The notes: generated by a model from the letters alone, not told the origin. A stretch of 64,000 nt of DNA from Actinoplanes aureus (GCF_015704865.1 NZ_JADQTO010000004.1:446755-510754); one strand, 5' to 3'; counted from the stretch's first letter, positions 25,375 through 36,033 are shown. Made by a program: numbers and translations.

Positions 25375-27723
25375 GTGTCCGTGCATTCACCGTCCGGATT
25401 GGAGCTGGCCGGTCTGGCATGCCTGCTGGCCGCCGTTCCCGCGGTGGCGTACCTCGGGCAGTCCGGCCGCCGGCACACCGGTGCGGCCCGGCGGGCTCAC
25501 CTGCTCCTGGCGGCCGGCGGTGCGATCGCCACCGCCGCCGCGCTGGCCGGGCTGGCCAGCGCGCTGCTGACCGGCCACCACCATGATCCAGCGCACATCC
25601 GGTCGCTGGCGACCGCGGTCGCGGTCGGCATGGGGGTCGGCACGCTGGTTCTGCTGGCCGGCACGGTGGTGCTGCCGGGCGCCACCCGTGGCCCGGCCGC
25701 GGCGGTACGCCACGTGCTGGACGGCCTGGTGATCGCGGCGGCGATCTGGTTCGTCGGCTGGGTGCTGATCTCCCGGCCCACCCGGATCCTCGGGGACCTG
25801 ACGCCGTACCCGTGTCTCGCCGTGCTGGTGCCCGCGGTGTTCGTGGTGCTGGCGCTCGGCCTGACCGCGGTGATGGCGTTGCACGCGCACCGGCCGCGCC
25901 GGCACACCGTCCGGGTGGCGGCCGGGGTGAGCGTGGTGGCCATCGCCGCGACCGCGCTCTCCGGCGGCATCTGCCGGGAGCGCGACTGGCTGGTGCTGTT
26001 CAGCGTGCTGCTGCTCACCGCCGGGCTGTTCCACGTGGCGTTCGCGGTGCGCGCCGCCGACCGCCCGGTGGAGCTGAGCGGCGACGTGCTGGAGCGCGGC
26101 GGGGCGTACGCCGTGGTGGTGATGATCGCCATGCTCGCCGCGCTCGGTTACCACCTGATCCGCGGCGGCACCATGGACGTGCTCGGCTACTTCGGCGCCG
26201 CCGTGGTCGGCCTGGCCCTGGTGGCCCGGCAGTACCTGGCGCTGGACGACGTGCGGCGCTACACGGTGCAGCTGCGCCAGCGTGAGGCGCACTTCTGTGA
26301 GCTGGCGCACACCGATCCGCTGACCGGCCTGGCCAACCGCCGGGGGTTGCAGCGGGCACTGCGCGAGTCGCCGGAGAATGCCGCCCTGATCGGCATCGAC
26401 ATGGACGGCTTCAAGATCGTCAACGACATGCGCGGGCACGACATCGGCGACGCCGTGCTGGTCGAGGTCGGCTCCCGGCTGCGGCGCAACCTGCTGGAGG
26501 GCGATGTCGCGGCCCGGCTGGGCGGTGACGAGTTCGCGGTGCTGATGCACGGGGACCCGGAGGAGGCGGTGCTGGCCGCGCACCGGTTGCTCGCGGTGCT
26601 CGGCGAGCCGTACGAGGTGGACGGCGGACCGATCTTCCTCTCCGCCAGCGTCGGGGTGGCCGACACCGGGGAACTGCTGCACGACGCCGACCTGGCCCTG
26701 CGCTACGCCAAGCAGCGCGGCAAGAACCGGGTGGAGCGCTACCAGGCCGGCTACGACGAGTTGCTGCGCCGCCGCGGGACCCTTCAGGGCGAGCTGCGCC
26801 ACGCGATCGACCGCGACCAGTTGCGGCTGGTGTTCCAGCCGGTGGTGGCACTGCCGTCGATGCGGCCGGTGGGTGCCGAGGCGCTGCTCCGGTGGACCCA
26901 TCCCGACCTGGGTCCGGTACGCCCGGACGAGTTCATCCCGGTCGCCGAGGAGTCCGGACTGATCAACCGGATCGGCGCGTGGGTCCTGGAGCAGGCCTGC
27001 AAGCAGCTCTCCGAGTGGCTTGCGAAAGGGCACGACGTCTGGGTCTCGGTGAACCTGTCGCCCAAGGAACTGCACAACGCCGACTACGCCGGTCAGGTCG
27101 CCGACGTGCTGGCGGAGTACGGCGTTCCACCACAGCGGCTGGTGCTGGAGGTGACCGAGCACGCCGTCGCCACCGACATGGAGGAGCTGGTGCGCCGGCT
27201 CGCCGAGCTGCGCGGGACCGGGGTGCGGATCGCGCTGGACGACTTCGGGGCGGGCTACTCGTCGCTGACCCAGCTGCGGACGCTTCCGGTGGACATCCTG
27301 AAGATCGATCACGCGCTGGTGGCGGAGCCGGAGTCGCGTACCGGGACGGCGGCCCCACTTGTCGACGTGGTGGTCCGGCTCGGTCACCGGCTCGGCCTGG
27401 AGGTGCTGGCCGAGGGGATCGGCTCGCCGGCCCAGCGCGAGGTGGTGGAGGAGGCCGGCTGCCGCCTGGGGCAGGGGTCGCTCTTCGGCTGGGGTGTGCC
27501 GGCCGAGCACTTCGAGACGCGGCTGCGGACACTGCGCCCAGCGGGTCCCCGGCCGCAGCCCACCGCGCGGAACGCTCCTCCGAGTGACGCCCCGGCGCGC
27601 AGCCAGGTGGTCCGGCTCGGGCCGGGAATGCGGCAGGTCAGAGCGTTGCTGCCGAGCGACCCGGATTTCGCTGATCAAAATGTGGGATCAGTTGACTCAG
27701 GCCGTGAGATGGGGCAAGGTTAG
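25375..27723 (+). CDS. Membrane GGDEF-EAL protein (putative c-di-GMP turnover)
   Basis: This 782-residue protein has about eight hydrophobic helices in residues 5-290, then a GGDEF domain (about 300-465, intact GGDEF at 383-387) and an EAL domain (about 475-725, EALLRW at 502-507), with no PAS between. The cyclase inhibitory RxxD site is missing. The EAL domain keeps [24 protein letters not shown] and LKID, but EGVE reads EGIG (680-683), so its second glutamate is lost. Phosphodiesterase activity is therefore uncertain. A low-complexity tail of about 55 residues follows. The GTG start has GGAG 12 bases upstream. The gene's last codons overlap the promoter of the ilvB leader. It is a paralogue of the protein at 2405-5032. 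Confidence 0.9.
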   Translation: MSVHSPSGLELAGLACLLAAVPAVAYLGQSGRRHTGAARRAHLLLAAGGAIATAAALAGLASALLTGHHHDPAHIRSLATAVAVGMGVGTLVLLAGTVVLPGATRGPAAAVRHVLDGLVIAAAIWFVGWVLISRPTRILGDLTPYPCLAVLVPAVFVVLALGLTAVMALHAHRPRRHTVRVAAGVSVVAIAATALSGGICRERDWLVLFSVLLLTAGLFHVAFAVRAADRPVELSGDVLERGGAYAVVVMIAMLAALGYHLIRGGTMDVLGYFGAAVVGLALVARQYLALDDVRRYTVQLRQREAHFCELAHTDPLTGLANRRGLQRALRESPENAALIGIDMDGFKIVNDMRGHDIGDAVLVEVGSRLRRNLLEGDVAARLGGDEFAVLMHGDPEEAVLAAHRLLAVLGEPYEVDGGPIFLSASVGVADTGELLHDADLALRYAKQRGKNRVERYQAGYDELLRRRGTLQGELRHAIDRDQLRLVFQPVVALPSMRPVGAEALLRWTHPDLGPVRPDEFIPVAEESGLINRIGAWVLEQACKQLSEWLAKGHDVWVSVNLSPKELHNADYAGQVADVLAEYGVPPQRLVLEVTEHAVATDMEELVRRLAELRGTGVRIALDDFGAGYSSLTQLRTLPVDILKIDHALVAEPESRTGTAAPLVDVVVRLGHRLGLEVLAEGIGSPAQREVVEEAGCRLGQGSLFGWGVPAEHFETRLRTLRPAGPRPQPTARNAPPSDAPARSQVVRLGPGMRQVRALLPSDPDFADQNVGSVDSGREMGQG
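27692..27720 (+). promoter_or_regulatory. Promoter of the ilvB leader
   Basis: TTGACT (27692-27697), a 17-bp spacer and CAAGGT (27715-27720) lie 7 bp before the leader-peptide ATG at 27728. Transcription would begin at or next to that ATG. The promoter lies inside the last codons of the upstream GGDEF-EAL gene. Confidence 0.65.
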
Positions 27724-27727
27724 CCGC

Positions 27728-27757
27728 ATGTGCTTCGCGTCCCGAGTACTTATCTGA
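27728..27757 (+). CDS. ilvB leader peptide (branched-chain amino acid sensor)
   Basis: This ten-codon frame encodes MCFASRVLI and stops. Val, Leu and Ile, the three end products of the ilv genes, occupy the last three codons (27746-27754). It is followed at once by a hairpin and a rho-independent terminator before ilvB. This is the architecture of ribosome-mediated attenuation, known for actinobacterial ilvB genes. Ribosomes that stall on Val-Leu-Ile when charged tRNA is scarce would disturb the first hairpin and favour read-through. It probably starts on a leaderless transcript (CAAGGT 7 bases upstream). Confidence 0.8.
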   Translation: MCFASRVLI

Positions 27758-27818
27758 GCGCACCTCTCCACCAAGGAGGGTGCGCTAGGTCCCGTGCTTC
27801 TGCACGAGGGCCTTTTTT
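27757..27818 (+). terminator. ilvBNC attenuator: pause hairpin and terminator
   Basis: The first hairpin (27757-27786) pairs AGCGCACC with GGTGCGCT and starts inside the leader stop codon. The second (27788-27812) pairs GGTCCCGTGC with GCACGAGGGCC, with one bulged A and a TTCT loop, and is followed by six T at 27813-27818: a canonical intrinsic terminator. ilvB begins 57 bp later. The exact antiterminator pairing was not resolved by eye. Confidence 0.85.
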
Positions 27819-27874
27819 GTTGCTCAAAAGCCGGATCAAGTACTCGACCGCCAACCGAAAAGGTCTGAACTGCC

Positions 27875-29704
27875 ATGACGAGACCCACTCCCGAATCTCT
27901 CGCCCAACGGGTCACTCCGGCCACCGTCGCTGCGGCCGTGAACACCGCCACCACCACCGTGGCTCCGGTAGCCACCAGCGGTGCCGGCGCGCTCGTCCGG
28001 TCGCTCGAGGCGCTCGGGGTAGAGGTCGCGTTCGGCATCCCGGGCGGGGCGATCCTCCCGGCGTACGATCCGCTCTTCGACTCGAAGGTGCGGCACATCC
28101 TGGTCCGGCACGAGCAGGGCGCCGGGCACGCCGCCACCGGGTACGCGCAGGCCACCGGCAAGGTCGGCGTCTGCATCGCGACCAGCGGTCCGGGCGCGAC
28201 GAACCTGGTCACGCCGATCGCCGACGCGTACATGGACTCGGTGCCGATCGTCGCGATCACCGGGCAGGTCGGCCGGCCGTACATCGGCACGGACGCCTTC
28301 CAGGAGGCGGACATCCAGGGCATCACCCTGCCGATCACGAAGCACAACTTCCTGGTCCAGGACCCGGAGGAGCTGCCCCGGATCCTGGCCGAGGCGTTCC
28401 ACCTGGCGGCCACCGGCCGGCCCGGCCCGGTCCTGGTCGACATCCCGAAGGACGTGCTCCAGGCGCACACCACGTTCGCCTGGCCGCCGAGCCTGGACCT
28501 GCCCGGCTACCGCCCGACGCTGCACCCGCACGGCAAGCAGATCCGCGAGGCGGCCCGGCTGATCGCGCAGGCCAAGCGCCCGGTTTTGTACGTGGGCGGC
28601 GGCGTCCTCAAGGCCGGCGCCACCGACGGGCTGCGCAAGCTGGCCGAGCTGACCGGCATCCCGGTGGTCACCACGCTGATGGGCATCGGTGCGTTCCCCG
28701 ACTCGCACCCGCAGCACCTGGGCATGCCCGGCATGCACGGCACGGTCCCCGCGGTGTACGCGTTGCAGCGCTCCGACCTGCTGGTCACCCTCGGCGCCCG
28801 TTTCGACGACCGGGTCACCGGCAAGCTGGACTCGTTCGCTCCGGAAGCAAAGGTGGTCCACGCCGACATCGATCCGGCGGAGATCGGCAAGAACCGGCAC
28901 GCGGACGTCCCGATCGTCGGCGACGCCCGGCACGTCATCGACGAGCTGATCGCCGCGGTCTCCGGGAGCGCCGGCGGCGCCGCTCAGTACGAGGCCTGGT
29001 GGAAGACGCTCAACGAGATCCGCGAGCGCTACCCGCTGGGCTACGAGGAGCCGACCGACGGCACCCTCGCCCCGCAGTACGTGATCGAGCGGATCGGCGC
29101 GCTGGTCGGCCCGGACGCGATCTACTGCGCCGGTGTCGGGCAGCACCAGATGTGGGCGTCCCAGTTCATCAAGTACGAGAAGCCGGGCACCTGGCTGAAC
29201 TCGGGTGGCGCCGGCACCATGGGCTACGCGGTTCCGGCCGCGATGGGCGCCAAGGTCGCGAGGCCGGACACGCAGGTCTGGGCGATCGACGGCGACGGCT
29301 GCTTCCAGATGACCAACCAGGAGCTGGCCACCTGCGCCCTGGAGGGCATCCCGATCAAGGTCGCCGTGATCAACAACGGCAACCTGGGCATGGTCCGGCA
29401 GTGGCAGACCCTGTTCTACGACGGCCGCTACTCGAACACCGAGCTGGGCACGCACAAGCACCGCATCCCGGACTTCGTGAAGCTGGCCGAGGCGCTCGGC
29501 TGCATCGGCCTGCGCTGTGAGTCGAAGGACGACGTCGACAAGATCATCCAGCAGGCCATGGAGATCAACGACGCTCCGGTGGTCATCGACTTCACGGTCG
29601 GCAAGGACGCGATGGTCTGGCCGATGGTCGCGGCCGGGACCAGCAACGACGAGATCATGTTCGCCCGGGACGTGCGCCCGACCTTCGACGAGGACGATCT
29701 GTGA
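27875..29704 (+). CDS. ilvB: Acetolactate synthase large subunit
   Basis: This 609-residue thiamine-diphosphate enzyme condenses pyruvate with pyruvate or 2-ketobutyrate, the first common step of valine/leucine/isoleucine synthesis. Motifs in order are [14 protein letters not shown], the catalytic glutamate in [44 protein letters not shown] and the ThDP-Mg motif GDGCFQMT ... [12 protein letters not shown]. An extra 40-residue Thr/Ala-rich N-terminus precedes the core. Its stop overlaps ilvN by one base. Expression is expected to be set by the upstream leader-peptide attenuator. Confidence 0.97.
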   Translation: MTRPTPESLAQRVTPATVAAAVNTATTTVAPVATSGAGALVRSLEALGVEVAFGIPGGAILPAYDPLFDSKVRHILVRHEQGAGHAATGYAQATGKVGVCIATSGPGATNLVTPIADAYMDSVPIVAITGQVGRPYIGTDAFQEADIQGITLPITKHNFLVQDPEELPRILAEAFHLAATGRPGPVLVDIPKDVLQAHTTFAWPPSLDLPGYRPTLHPHGKQIREAARLIAQAKRPVLYVGGGVLKAGATDGLRKLAELTGIPVVTTLMGIGAFPDSHPQHLGMPGMHGTVPAVYALQRSDLLVTLGARFDDRVTGKLDSFAPEAKVVHADIDPAEIGKNRHADVPIVGDARHVIDELIAAVSGSAGGAAQYEAWWKTLNEIRERYPLGYEEPTDGTLAPQYVIERIGALVGPDAIYCAGVGQHQMWASQFIKYEKPGTWLNSGGAGTMGYAVPAAMGAKVARPDTQVWAIDGDGCFQMTNQELATCALEGIPIKVAVINNGNLGMVRQWQTLFYDGRYSNTELGTHKHRIPDFVKLAEALGCIGLRCESKDDVDKIIQQAMEINDAPVVIDFTVGKDAMVWPMVAAGTSNDEIMFARDVRPTFDEDDL

Positions 29705-30222
29705 TGACGAACAAGCACACGCTGAGCGTGCTGGTCGAGAACAAGCCCGGTGTGCTGGCCCGGGTGAGCGGCCTGTTCTCCCGCCGCAGCTTCAACATCG
29801 ATTCGCTGGCGGTGGGCGAGACGGAGAACCCGGAAGTCTCCCGCATCACGATCGTGGTCAACGCCGACACGTCTCCGCTGGAGCAGGTCACCAAGCAGCT
29901 CAACAAGCTGGTGAACGTCCTGAAGATCGTGGAGCTGGACCCGGCGCAGTCGGTCCAGCGTGAGCTCCTGCTGGTCAAGGTGCGTGCCGACCGGGCGCAG
30001 CGCAGCCAGGTGCTCGAGACCGTCGAGCTGTTCCGGGCCCGGGTGATCGACGTCGCTCCGGACACCCTGACGATCGAGGCCACCGGCAATCCCGACAAAC
30101 TGGATGCGTTGCTGCGCGACCTCGAGCCGTACGGGATCAAGGAGATGGTCCAGTCGGGTCTGGTGGCCATCGGCCGCGGTTCGCGCTCCATCACCACCGG
30201 CCCGGCTCTACGCGCCGCCTAG
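29704..30222 (+). CDS. ilvN: Acetolactate synthase small (regulatory) subunit
   Basis: This 172-residue regulatory subunit has an N-terminal ACT domain (HTLSVLVENKPGVLARVSGL, SFNIDSLAVGETE) that binds valine for feedback inhibition, and a C-terminal domain ending in LEPYGIKEMVQSG. The ATG at 29704 shares a base with the ilvB stop (TGATG), indicating coupled translation. A GTG one codon earlier is also possible but less likely. IlvB and IlvN form the holoenzyme. Confidence 0.97.
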   Translation: MTNKHTLSVLVENKPGVLARVSGLFSRRSFNIDSLAVGETENPEVSRITIVVNADTSPLEQVTKQLNKLVNVLKIVELDPAQSVQRELLLVKVRADRAQRSQVLETVELFRARVIDVAPDTLTIEATGNPDKLDALLRDLEPYGIKEMVQSGLVAIGRGSRSITTGPALRAA

Positions 30223-30255
30223 TTTTCCATCCAACCGCCCCACCCGCCGCCCTAA

Positions 30256-31305
<1,050 letters not shown>

Positions 31306-31320
31306 GGTTTGACCGCTTGA

Positions 31321-31352
31321 AACGCCCGGCCGGGGTTACCCGGCCGGGCGTT
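31321..31352 (+). terminator. Intrinsic terminator of ilvBNC
   Basis: A perfect 14-bp stem (AACGCCCGGCCGGG and complement) with a GTTA loop ends in TTTT, 15 bp after the ilvC stop. Confidence 0.92.
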
Positions 31353-31434
31353 TTCGTGAATGAACTGAACCTCACGGTGGCCCCCGTTCGTACCATTCGG
31401 CATCGTCTATGGCGACGAAAGCGGATGGAGAGCC

Positions 31435-33033
31435 ATGACTGCCGTTGTCCTGGTAACCGAGGAACTCGCTCAGGCCGCGCTCGACCTGCTCGCCGACGAA
31501 TTCACCGTCCGGCAGATCGACGGCACCGACCGGCCGGCTCTGCTGGCCGCGCTGGCGGAGGCGGATGCGGTCATTGTCCGCAGCGCCACGAGGATCGACG
31601 CCGAGGCGCTCACGGCCGCGACCCGGTTACGTGTCGTGGCCCGGGCCGGGGTGGGTCTGGACAACATCGACCTGCCCGCCGCGACGGCCCGTGGCGTCCT
31701 GGTGGTGAACGCGCCGACCAGCAACATCGTCTCGGCGGCCGAGCAGGCGGTGGCACTGCTGCTGGCGGTGGCCCGGCACACCGCGGCGGCGAGCGCCACC
31801 CTCAAAGCGGGCGCCTGGCGGCGCTCCGCGTTCACCGGGGTCGAGGTGCAGGGCAAGACCGTCGGGGTGGTCGGGCTGGGCCGCATCGGCGTGCTCTTCG
31901 CGCAACGGATGGCCGCTTTCGGGGTACGCCTGATCGCGTACGACCCCTACGTGCAACCGGCCCGGGCGGCGCAACTCGGTGTCCAGCTGGTCACCCTCGA
32001 CGACCTGCTCAAGGAGAGCGACTTCATCTCGGTGCACCTGCCGCGTACGCCGGAGACGCTCGGTCTGATCGGCGAGCGGGAACTGACCCTGGTCAAGCCC
32101 GGCGTCCGGATCGTCAACGCGGCCCGGGGCGGGCTGGTCGACGAGGCGGCGCTGGCCGAGGCGCTGGCCGGCGGCCGGGTGGCGGGCGCCGGCCTGGACG
32201 TCTTCGAGACCGAGCCGATCACCGACTCCCCGCTGTTCGGCTTCGACAACGTGGTGGTCACGCCGCATCTGGGCGCCTCGACCGCCGAGGCGCAGGACAA
32301 GGCGGGGCTGGCGGTGGCCCGGAGCGTACGGCTCGCCCTGCGCGGACAGTTCGTACCGGACGCGGTGAACGTGCGGGCCGGTAGCGCGGTGGACGAGGAC
32401 GTACGCCCGCTGCTGCCGCTCGCCGAGCGGCTGGGCCGGGTCTTCACCGCGGTGGCCGGCGGCGTGGCGGCCCGGGTCACCGTGGAGGTTCGCGGCGAGG
32501 TGGTGGCGCACGACGTCACGGTGCTCGAACTGGCCACCATGAAGGGGCTGTTCGCGCCGGTGGTGGAGGAGACGGTGACCTACGTGAACGTGCCGCACCT
32601 GGCCGCCGACCGGGGAGTCGAGGTGGAGCTGGCGACGGCGGAGGACGCCGGCGAGCACGCCAATCTGATCACGGTGCGCGGGGCGCTGCCGGACGGCCGT
32701 ACCGTCGCCGTCGCCGGCACCGTGGTGACGAGCGGAACCCGGGAGACCGCGAAGCTGGTCGAGGTCGACGGCTTCGAGCTGGACCTGGCCCCGGAGGGGG
32801 TGCTGCTCTTCTTCCGCTACCGCGACCGTCCCGGTGTGGTGGGCACGATCGGCACCACGCTGGGCGGGGCAGGCGTCAACATCGCCGCCATGCAGGTGGC
32901 CCGCCGGGCCGCCGGCGGCCAGGCGCTGATGGTGCTGACCGTGGACTCCGCGGTGGATCCGGAGGTGCTGAACACGGTGTCGCGCGGGATCGGCGCGACC
33001 CGGGCGGCCGCCGTGGATCTGCGGGCGGACTAG
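31435..33033 (+). CDS. serA: D-3-phosphoglycerate dehydrogenase
   Basis: This 532-residue enzyme oxidises 3-phosphoglycerate, the first step of serine synthesis. The nucleotide motif VGLGRIGVLFAQRM, RAGVGLDNIDLPAA, NAARGGLVDE (catalytic Arg) and TPHLGASTAEAQ (catalytic His) are present. An extra intervening domain (about 320-450) and a C-terminal ACT domain (RYRDRPGVVGTIGTTLGGAGVNIAAM) follow. This long form with serine feedback is standard in actinobacteria. GGATGGAGAG precedes the ATG. It lies after the ilvC terminator and so has its own promoter, and it overlaps the convergent small gene by 4 bp. Confidence 0.96.
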   Translation: MTAVVLVTEELAQAALDLLADEFTVRQIDGTDRPALLAALAEADAVIVRSATRIDAEALTAATRLRVVARAGVGLDNIDLPAATARGVLVVNAPTSNIVSAAEQAVALLLAVARHTAAASATLKAGAWRRSAFTGVEVQGKTVGVVGLGRIGVLFAQRMAAFGVRLIAYDPYVQPARAAQLGVQLVTLDDLLKESDFISVHLPRTPETLGLIGERELTLVKPGVRIVNAARGGLVDEAALAEALAGGRVAGAGLDVFETEPITDSPLFGFDNVVVTPHLGASTAEAQDKAGLAVARSVRLALRGQFVPDAVNVRAGSAVDEDVRPLLPLAERLGRVFTAVAGGVAARVTVEVRGEVVAHDVTVLELATMKGLFAPVVEETVTYVNVPHLAADRGVEVELATAEDAGEHANLITVRGALPDGRTVAVAGTVVTSGTRETAKLVEVDGFELDLAPEGVLLFFRYRDRPGVVGTIGTTLGGAGVNIAAMQVARRAAGGQALMVLTVDSAVDPEVLNTVSRGIGATRAAAVDLRAD

Positions 33034-33389
33034 GACCGGATCGGCGGCGGGTAGACCGTGCCGTCCTGGAGGTCCAGCAGGTCCAGGTTCAGCTCGCCGG
33101 CGAGCCGCTCGATGGTCTCCAGCACCACGTCCGGGCAGCTCTCGTCGAGCCGCATCTGGATGTGGTCGGCCGCGGCGTGCAGCGGGGCGTTGGCCCACGG
33201 CGTCCCGGGTTCCGTGGCGCGTGGGCCGCGATCGGGATACCGGCTGGTCAGGGCGTCGTAGAAGGCGACGACGCGCGGGTCGGCCGGGCGCTGCGGGTGA
33301 TCGCCGCGGGCGCACCGCTCGTTGGCGTCGCGCACCGCGTCCGGGGCGGCCGTCTGGTCCATGGCCCAGACCACTAGGTCGAAACTCAC
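33030..33389 (-). CDS. Conserved small protein, function unknown
   Basis: This 119-residue protein begins MSFDLVVWAMDQTAAPDAVR, with FYDALTSRYPD near residue 45 and a C-terminal DESCPDVVLETIERLAGELN helix. No signal peptide or membrane segment is seen. I do not recognise a named family, though similar hypothetical proteins occur in actinomycetes. The start is GTG without a clear ribosome site. It is convergent with serA (4 bp overlap) and divergent from leuB. Confidence 0.65.
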   Translation of the reverse strand: MSFDLVVWAMDQTAAPDAVRDANERCARGDHPQRPADPRVVAFYDALTSRYPDRGPRATEPGTPWANAPLHAAADHIQMRLDESCPDVVLETIERLAGELNLDLLDLQDGTVYPPPIRS

Positions 33390-33592
33390 CGGCGCATGGT
33401 GCCATCACACGGCCGTGGTACGCCGAATCGGTGCGCCGACACGCGGGGATGCGTCTTGCGCGTCATTAGTCCGCATCGCTAGCGTTGTCCCAGCCGTACG
33501 TTCCGGGCCGGACACGTCTTCGGGTGACGCCGTCCGTCACCGGTTCGCACGGCAAGAATCCGGCGGGACCGAACCACGCGTACTCGTCGCAG

Positions 33593-33631
33593 CAGCCCCC
33601 GTGATCGTTTGCCGCGATCCGGGGGCTGTTT
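33593..33631 (+). terminator. Terminator-like hairpin in the leuB leader
   Basis: A 9-bp stem (CAGCCCCCG / CGGGGGCTG) is extended by 5 bp (GATCG / CGATC) past one bulged T, with a 7-base loop and TTT after it. It lies 85 bp before leuB with no plus-strand gene to terminate, so it may be an attenuator. No Leu/Val/Ile-rich leader frame was found; only a tiny MRLARH frame (33449-33469) is nearby. The rest of 33390-33716 holds no gene. Confidence 0.55.
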
Positions 33632-33716
33632 GCCGCTCACCTGTTGGGACCCGCGTACCGAACATCGGGAAGCGGTACTACCCTGGCACGGGTTGGACCC
33701 GACGTTGGGAGTGGAC

Positions 33717-34748
33717 GTGAGCGTGGCGCGGATCGCGGTTGTCGCCGGTGACGGCATCGGGACCGAGGTGACCGCGCAGGCCCGCAAGGTGATCGACGCC
33801 GTCCTCCCCGGCTCCACCTACAACGAGTACGACCTGGGCGCCCGCCTCTACAACCGCACCGGCGAGGTCCTGCCGCGGTCCGTGCAGGACGAGCTGGCCG
33901 GCCACGACGCCATCCTGCTCGGCGCGATCGGCGACCCGAGCGTCCCGCCGGGCATACTCGAGCGCGGCCTGCTGCTCAAGCTCCGCTTCGACTTCGACCA
34001 GTATGTGAACCTGCGCCCCTCCAAGCTGTGGCCGGGCACCACCAGCCCGCTCGCCGGCGTCAAGCCCGGTGAGATCGACATGGTCGTGGTCCGCGAGGGC
34101 ACCGAGGGCCTCTACGTCGGCGCCGGCGGCGTCCTGCACCAGGACACCCCCGCCGAGATCGCGACCGAGGAGAGCCTCAACACCCGGCATGGCGTCGAGC
34201 GGGTCATCCGCGACGCCTTCGCCCGCGCGCAGCGCCGCGACCGTCGCCACGTCACCCTGGTGCACAAGACCAATGTGCTGACCAAGGCCGGCAGCCTGTG
34301 GGCGCGCACCTTCGCCGCCGTCGCGGCCGAGCACCCCGACATCACCACGGAGTACCAGCACATCGACGCCGCCAGCATGTTCATGGTGAGCAACCCACAG
34401 CGGTTCGACGTGGTGGTGACCGACAACCTCTTCGGTGACATCCTCACCGACATCGCCGCTGCCGTTACCGGCGGCATCGGCATGGCGGCCAGCGGCTCCG
34501 TCAACCCGGAGCGCGCGTACCCGTCGACTTTCGAGCCCGTGCACGGCTCCGCCCCGGACATCGCCGGTAAGGGCATCGCCGACCCGGCGGCCGCCATCCT
34601 CTCCGCCGCGCTGCTGCTGGAGCACCTGGGCCACCTCGACGAGGCACGGCGAGTAACCGAGGCGGTCGCGGCCGAGGTCGCGTCCCGGGCCCCGGGCGCG
34701 CCGCTGCGTACCGCCGAGGTCGGCGACCGCGTCGCCGCCGCCGTCTGA
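33717..34748 (+). CDS. leuB: 3-isopropylmalate dehydrogenase
   Basis: This 343-residue enzyme oxidatively decarboxylates 3-isopropylmalate in leucine synthesis with NAD+ and a divalent metal. Family signatures are [31 protein letters not shown], the catalytic [17 protein letters not shown] and [20 protein letters not shown], with [13 protein letters not shown] near the end. The GTG at 33717 is chosen for the GGGAG ribosome site 6 bases upstream and because it gives the family N-terminus; earlier in-frame starts lack support. It stands alone, followed by a hairpin and the ilvE promoter. Confidence 0.95.
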   Translation: MSVARIAVVAGDGIGTEVTAQARKVIDAVLPGSTYNEYDLGARLYNRTGEVLPRSVQDELAGHDAILLGAIGDPSVPPGILERGLLLKLRFDFDQYVNLRPSKLWPGTTSPLAGVKPGEIDMVVVREGTEGLYVGAGGVLHQDTPAEIATEESLNTRHGVERVIRDAFARAQRRDRRHVTLVHKTNVLTKAGSLWARTFAAVAAEHPDITTEYQHIDAASMFMVSNPQRFDVVVTDNLFGDILTDIAAAVTGGIGMAASGSVNPERAYPSTFEPVHGSAPDIAGKGIADPAAAILSAALLLEHLGHLDEARRVTEAVAAEVASRAPGAPLRTAEVGDRVAAAV

Positions 34749-34765
34749 GCCGGCGACTTCCACCC

Positions 34766-34785
34766 CGGAGCCCGGTCGGGCTCCG
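34766..34785 (+). terminator. Hairpin after leuB
   Basis: An 8-bp stem (CGGAGCCC / GGGCTCCG) with a GGTC loop begins 17 bp after the leuB stop. There is no U-tract, so termination may be partial. Confidence 0.6.
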
Positions 34786-34798
34786 TCACCCGCGGTCA

Positions 34799-34826
34799 TT
34801 GTTTTAACGACCGTTCGGGGTAGATT
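34799..34826 (+). promoter_or_regulatory. Candidate ilvE promoter
   Basis: TTGTTT (34799-34804) and TAGATT (34821-34826) are separated by 16 bp. The predicted transcript would start near 34833 and carry a 60-base leader containing a short GGGCAC/GTGCCC hairpin (34831-34847). Confidence 0.55.
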
Positions 34827-34892
34827 CATGGGGCACTACGGGTGCCCTCGCATGCTTCGATCTTTTCTTCGTAGAAAGCAGGTCTCGCTGTC

Positions 34893-35990
34893 ATGAGCGG
34901 TGGTGACAACCTCGAATTCGAGATCCGTCCGAACCCGGCACCCGTAGGCGACGCAGAACGCGCCGCGCTGCTGGCCAACCCCGGCTTCGGCCGCATCTTC
35001 ACCGACCACATGGTCACCGTTCGCTATGCCGACGGCAAGGGCTGGTATGACGCGCGCGTCGAGGCCCGTGCCCCGATCCCGATGGACCCGGCGAGCGCCG
35101 TGCTGCACTACGCCCAGGAGATCTTCGAGGGGCTGAAGGCGTACACGCTGCCGGACGGCGGTGTCGCGATGTTCCGCCCGGATGCGAACGCGGCCCGCTT
35201 CAACCAGTCCGCCGAGCGGATGGCGATGCCGGCCCTGCCCGTCGAGACGTTCCTCCGGTCACTGCACGAGATCATCGAGATCGACCGTGGCTGGATCCCG
35301 CAGGGCGAGGAGGGCAGCCTCTACCTGCGCCCGTTCGCGTACGCGAGTGAGGTCTTCCTCGGCGTCCGCCCCGCCACCGAGTATCTCTACCTGGTGATCG
35401 CCTCCCCGGTCGGGCCGTACTTCTCCGGCGGTGTGAAGCCGGTGTCCATCTGGGTCTCGCCGGACTACACCCGGGCCGCTCCCGGCGGCACCGGCGCCGC
35501 GAAGTGCGGCGGCAACTACGCCGCCGGCCTCTCGGCGCAGGCCGAGGCCGCCGAGCACGGCTGCGACCAGGTCGTCTACCTGGACGCCGTCGAGCGTAAG
35601 TACATCGACGAGCTGGGCGGCATGAACGTCTTCCTGGTCTTCGACGACGGCAGCCTGGCCACCCCGCCGCTGACCGGCACCATCCTGCCCGGCATCACCC
35701 GCGACTCGGTCATCAAGCTGGCGCGGCGGGCCGGCCGCCGGGTCGAGGAACGCCCGATCAGCCTGGACGAGTGGCGCGAGGGCGCCGCCTCCGGCCGGGT
35801 CCGCGAGGCGTTCGCCTGCGGCACCGCCGCGGTGATCACCCCGATCGGCACGATCCGGAGTCTGGACGGCGAGTTCACCGTCGCCGACGGCGGTTCCGGC
35901 GAGGTCACCATGGCCTTGCGCAAGGAACTCGTCGACATCCAGCGCGGCCGCGCCGAGGACCCCTTCAGCTGGGTGCATCGAGTTCTTTAA
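34893..35990 (+). CDS. ilvE: Branched-chain amino acid aminotransferase
   Basis: This 365-residue class IV PLP enzyme performs the last step of valine, leucine and isoleucine synthesis using glutamate. Motifs include YAQEIFEGLKAYTLPDGG, LYLRPFAYASEVFLG, the PLP-lysine segment GAAKCGGNYAAGL, YLDAVERKYIDELGGMNVF and FACGTAAVITPIG. The ATG at 34893 lacks a good ribosome site. Its ATGA overlaps the stop of a short upstream frame beginning at 34852, so coupled translation is possible. A bidirectional terminator follows. Confidence 0.95.
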   Translation: MSGGDNLEFEIRPNPAPVGDAERAALLANPGFGRIFTDHMVTVRYADGKGWYDARVEARAPIPMDPASAVLHYAQEIFEGLKAYTLPDGGVAMFRPDANAARFNQSAERMAMPALPVETFLRSLHEIIEIDRGWIPQGEEGSLYLRPFAYASEVFLGVRPATEYLYLVIASPVGPYFSGGVKPVSIWVSPDYTRAAPGGTGAAKCGGNYAAGLSAQAEAAEHGCDQVVYLDAVERKYIDELGGMNVFLVFDDGSLATPPLTGTILPGITRDSVIKLARRAGRRVEERPISLDEWREGAASGRVREAFACGTAAVITPIGTIRSLDGEFTVADGGSGEVTMALRKELVDIQRGRAEDPFSWVHRVL

Positions 35991-36033
35991 CCCTTTTAGG
36001 GGTACGCGTCCCCCACAGTCCCCGTGCTGCCCC

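Noticed and set aside
25387..27678. 763-codon minus-strand frame opposite the second GGDEF-EAL gene
   Set aside because: Gln/Arg/His/Val-rich shadow typical of high-GC third-position bias. The plus-strand frame has clear domains.
33523..33603. GTG-started 26-codon frame as a leuB leader peptide
   Set aside because: It contains a single valine and no leucine or isoleucine codons near the hairpin, so nothing supports amino acid sensing.
34828..34896. Longer ilvE upstream frame starting at ATG 34828
   Set aside because: That ATG lies directly after the -10 box TAGATT, upstream of the expected transcription start, so it would not be in the mRNA.
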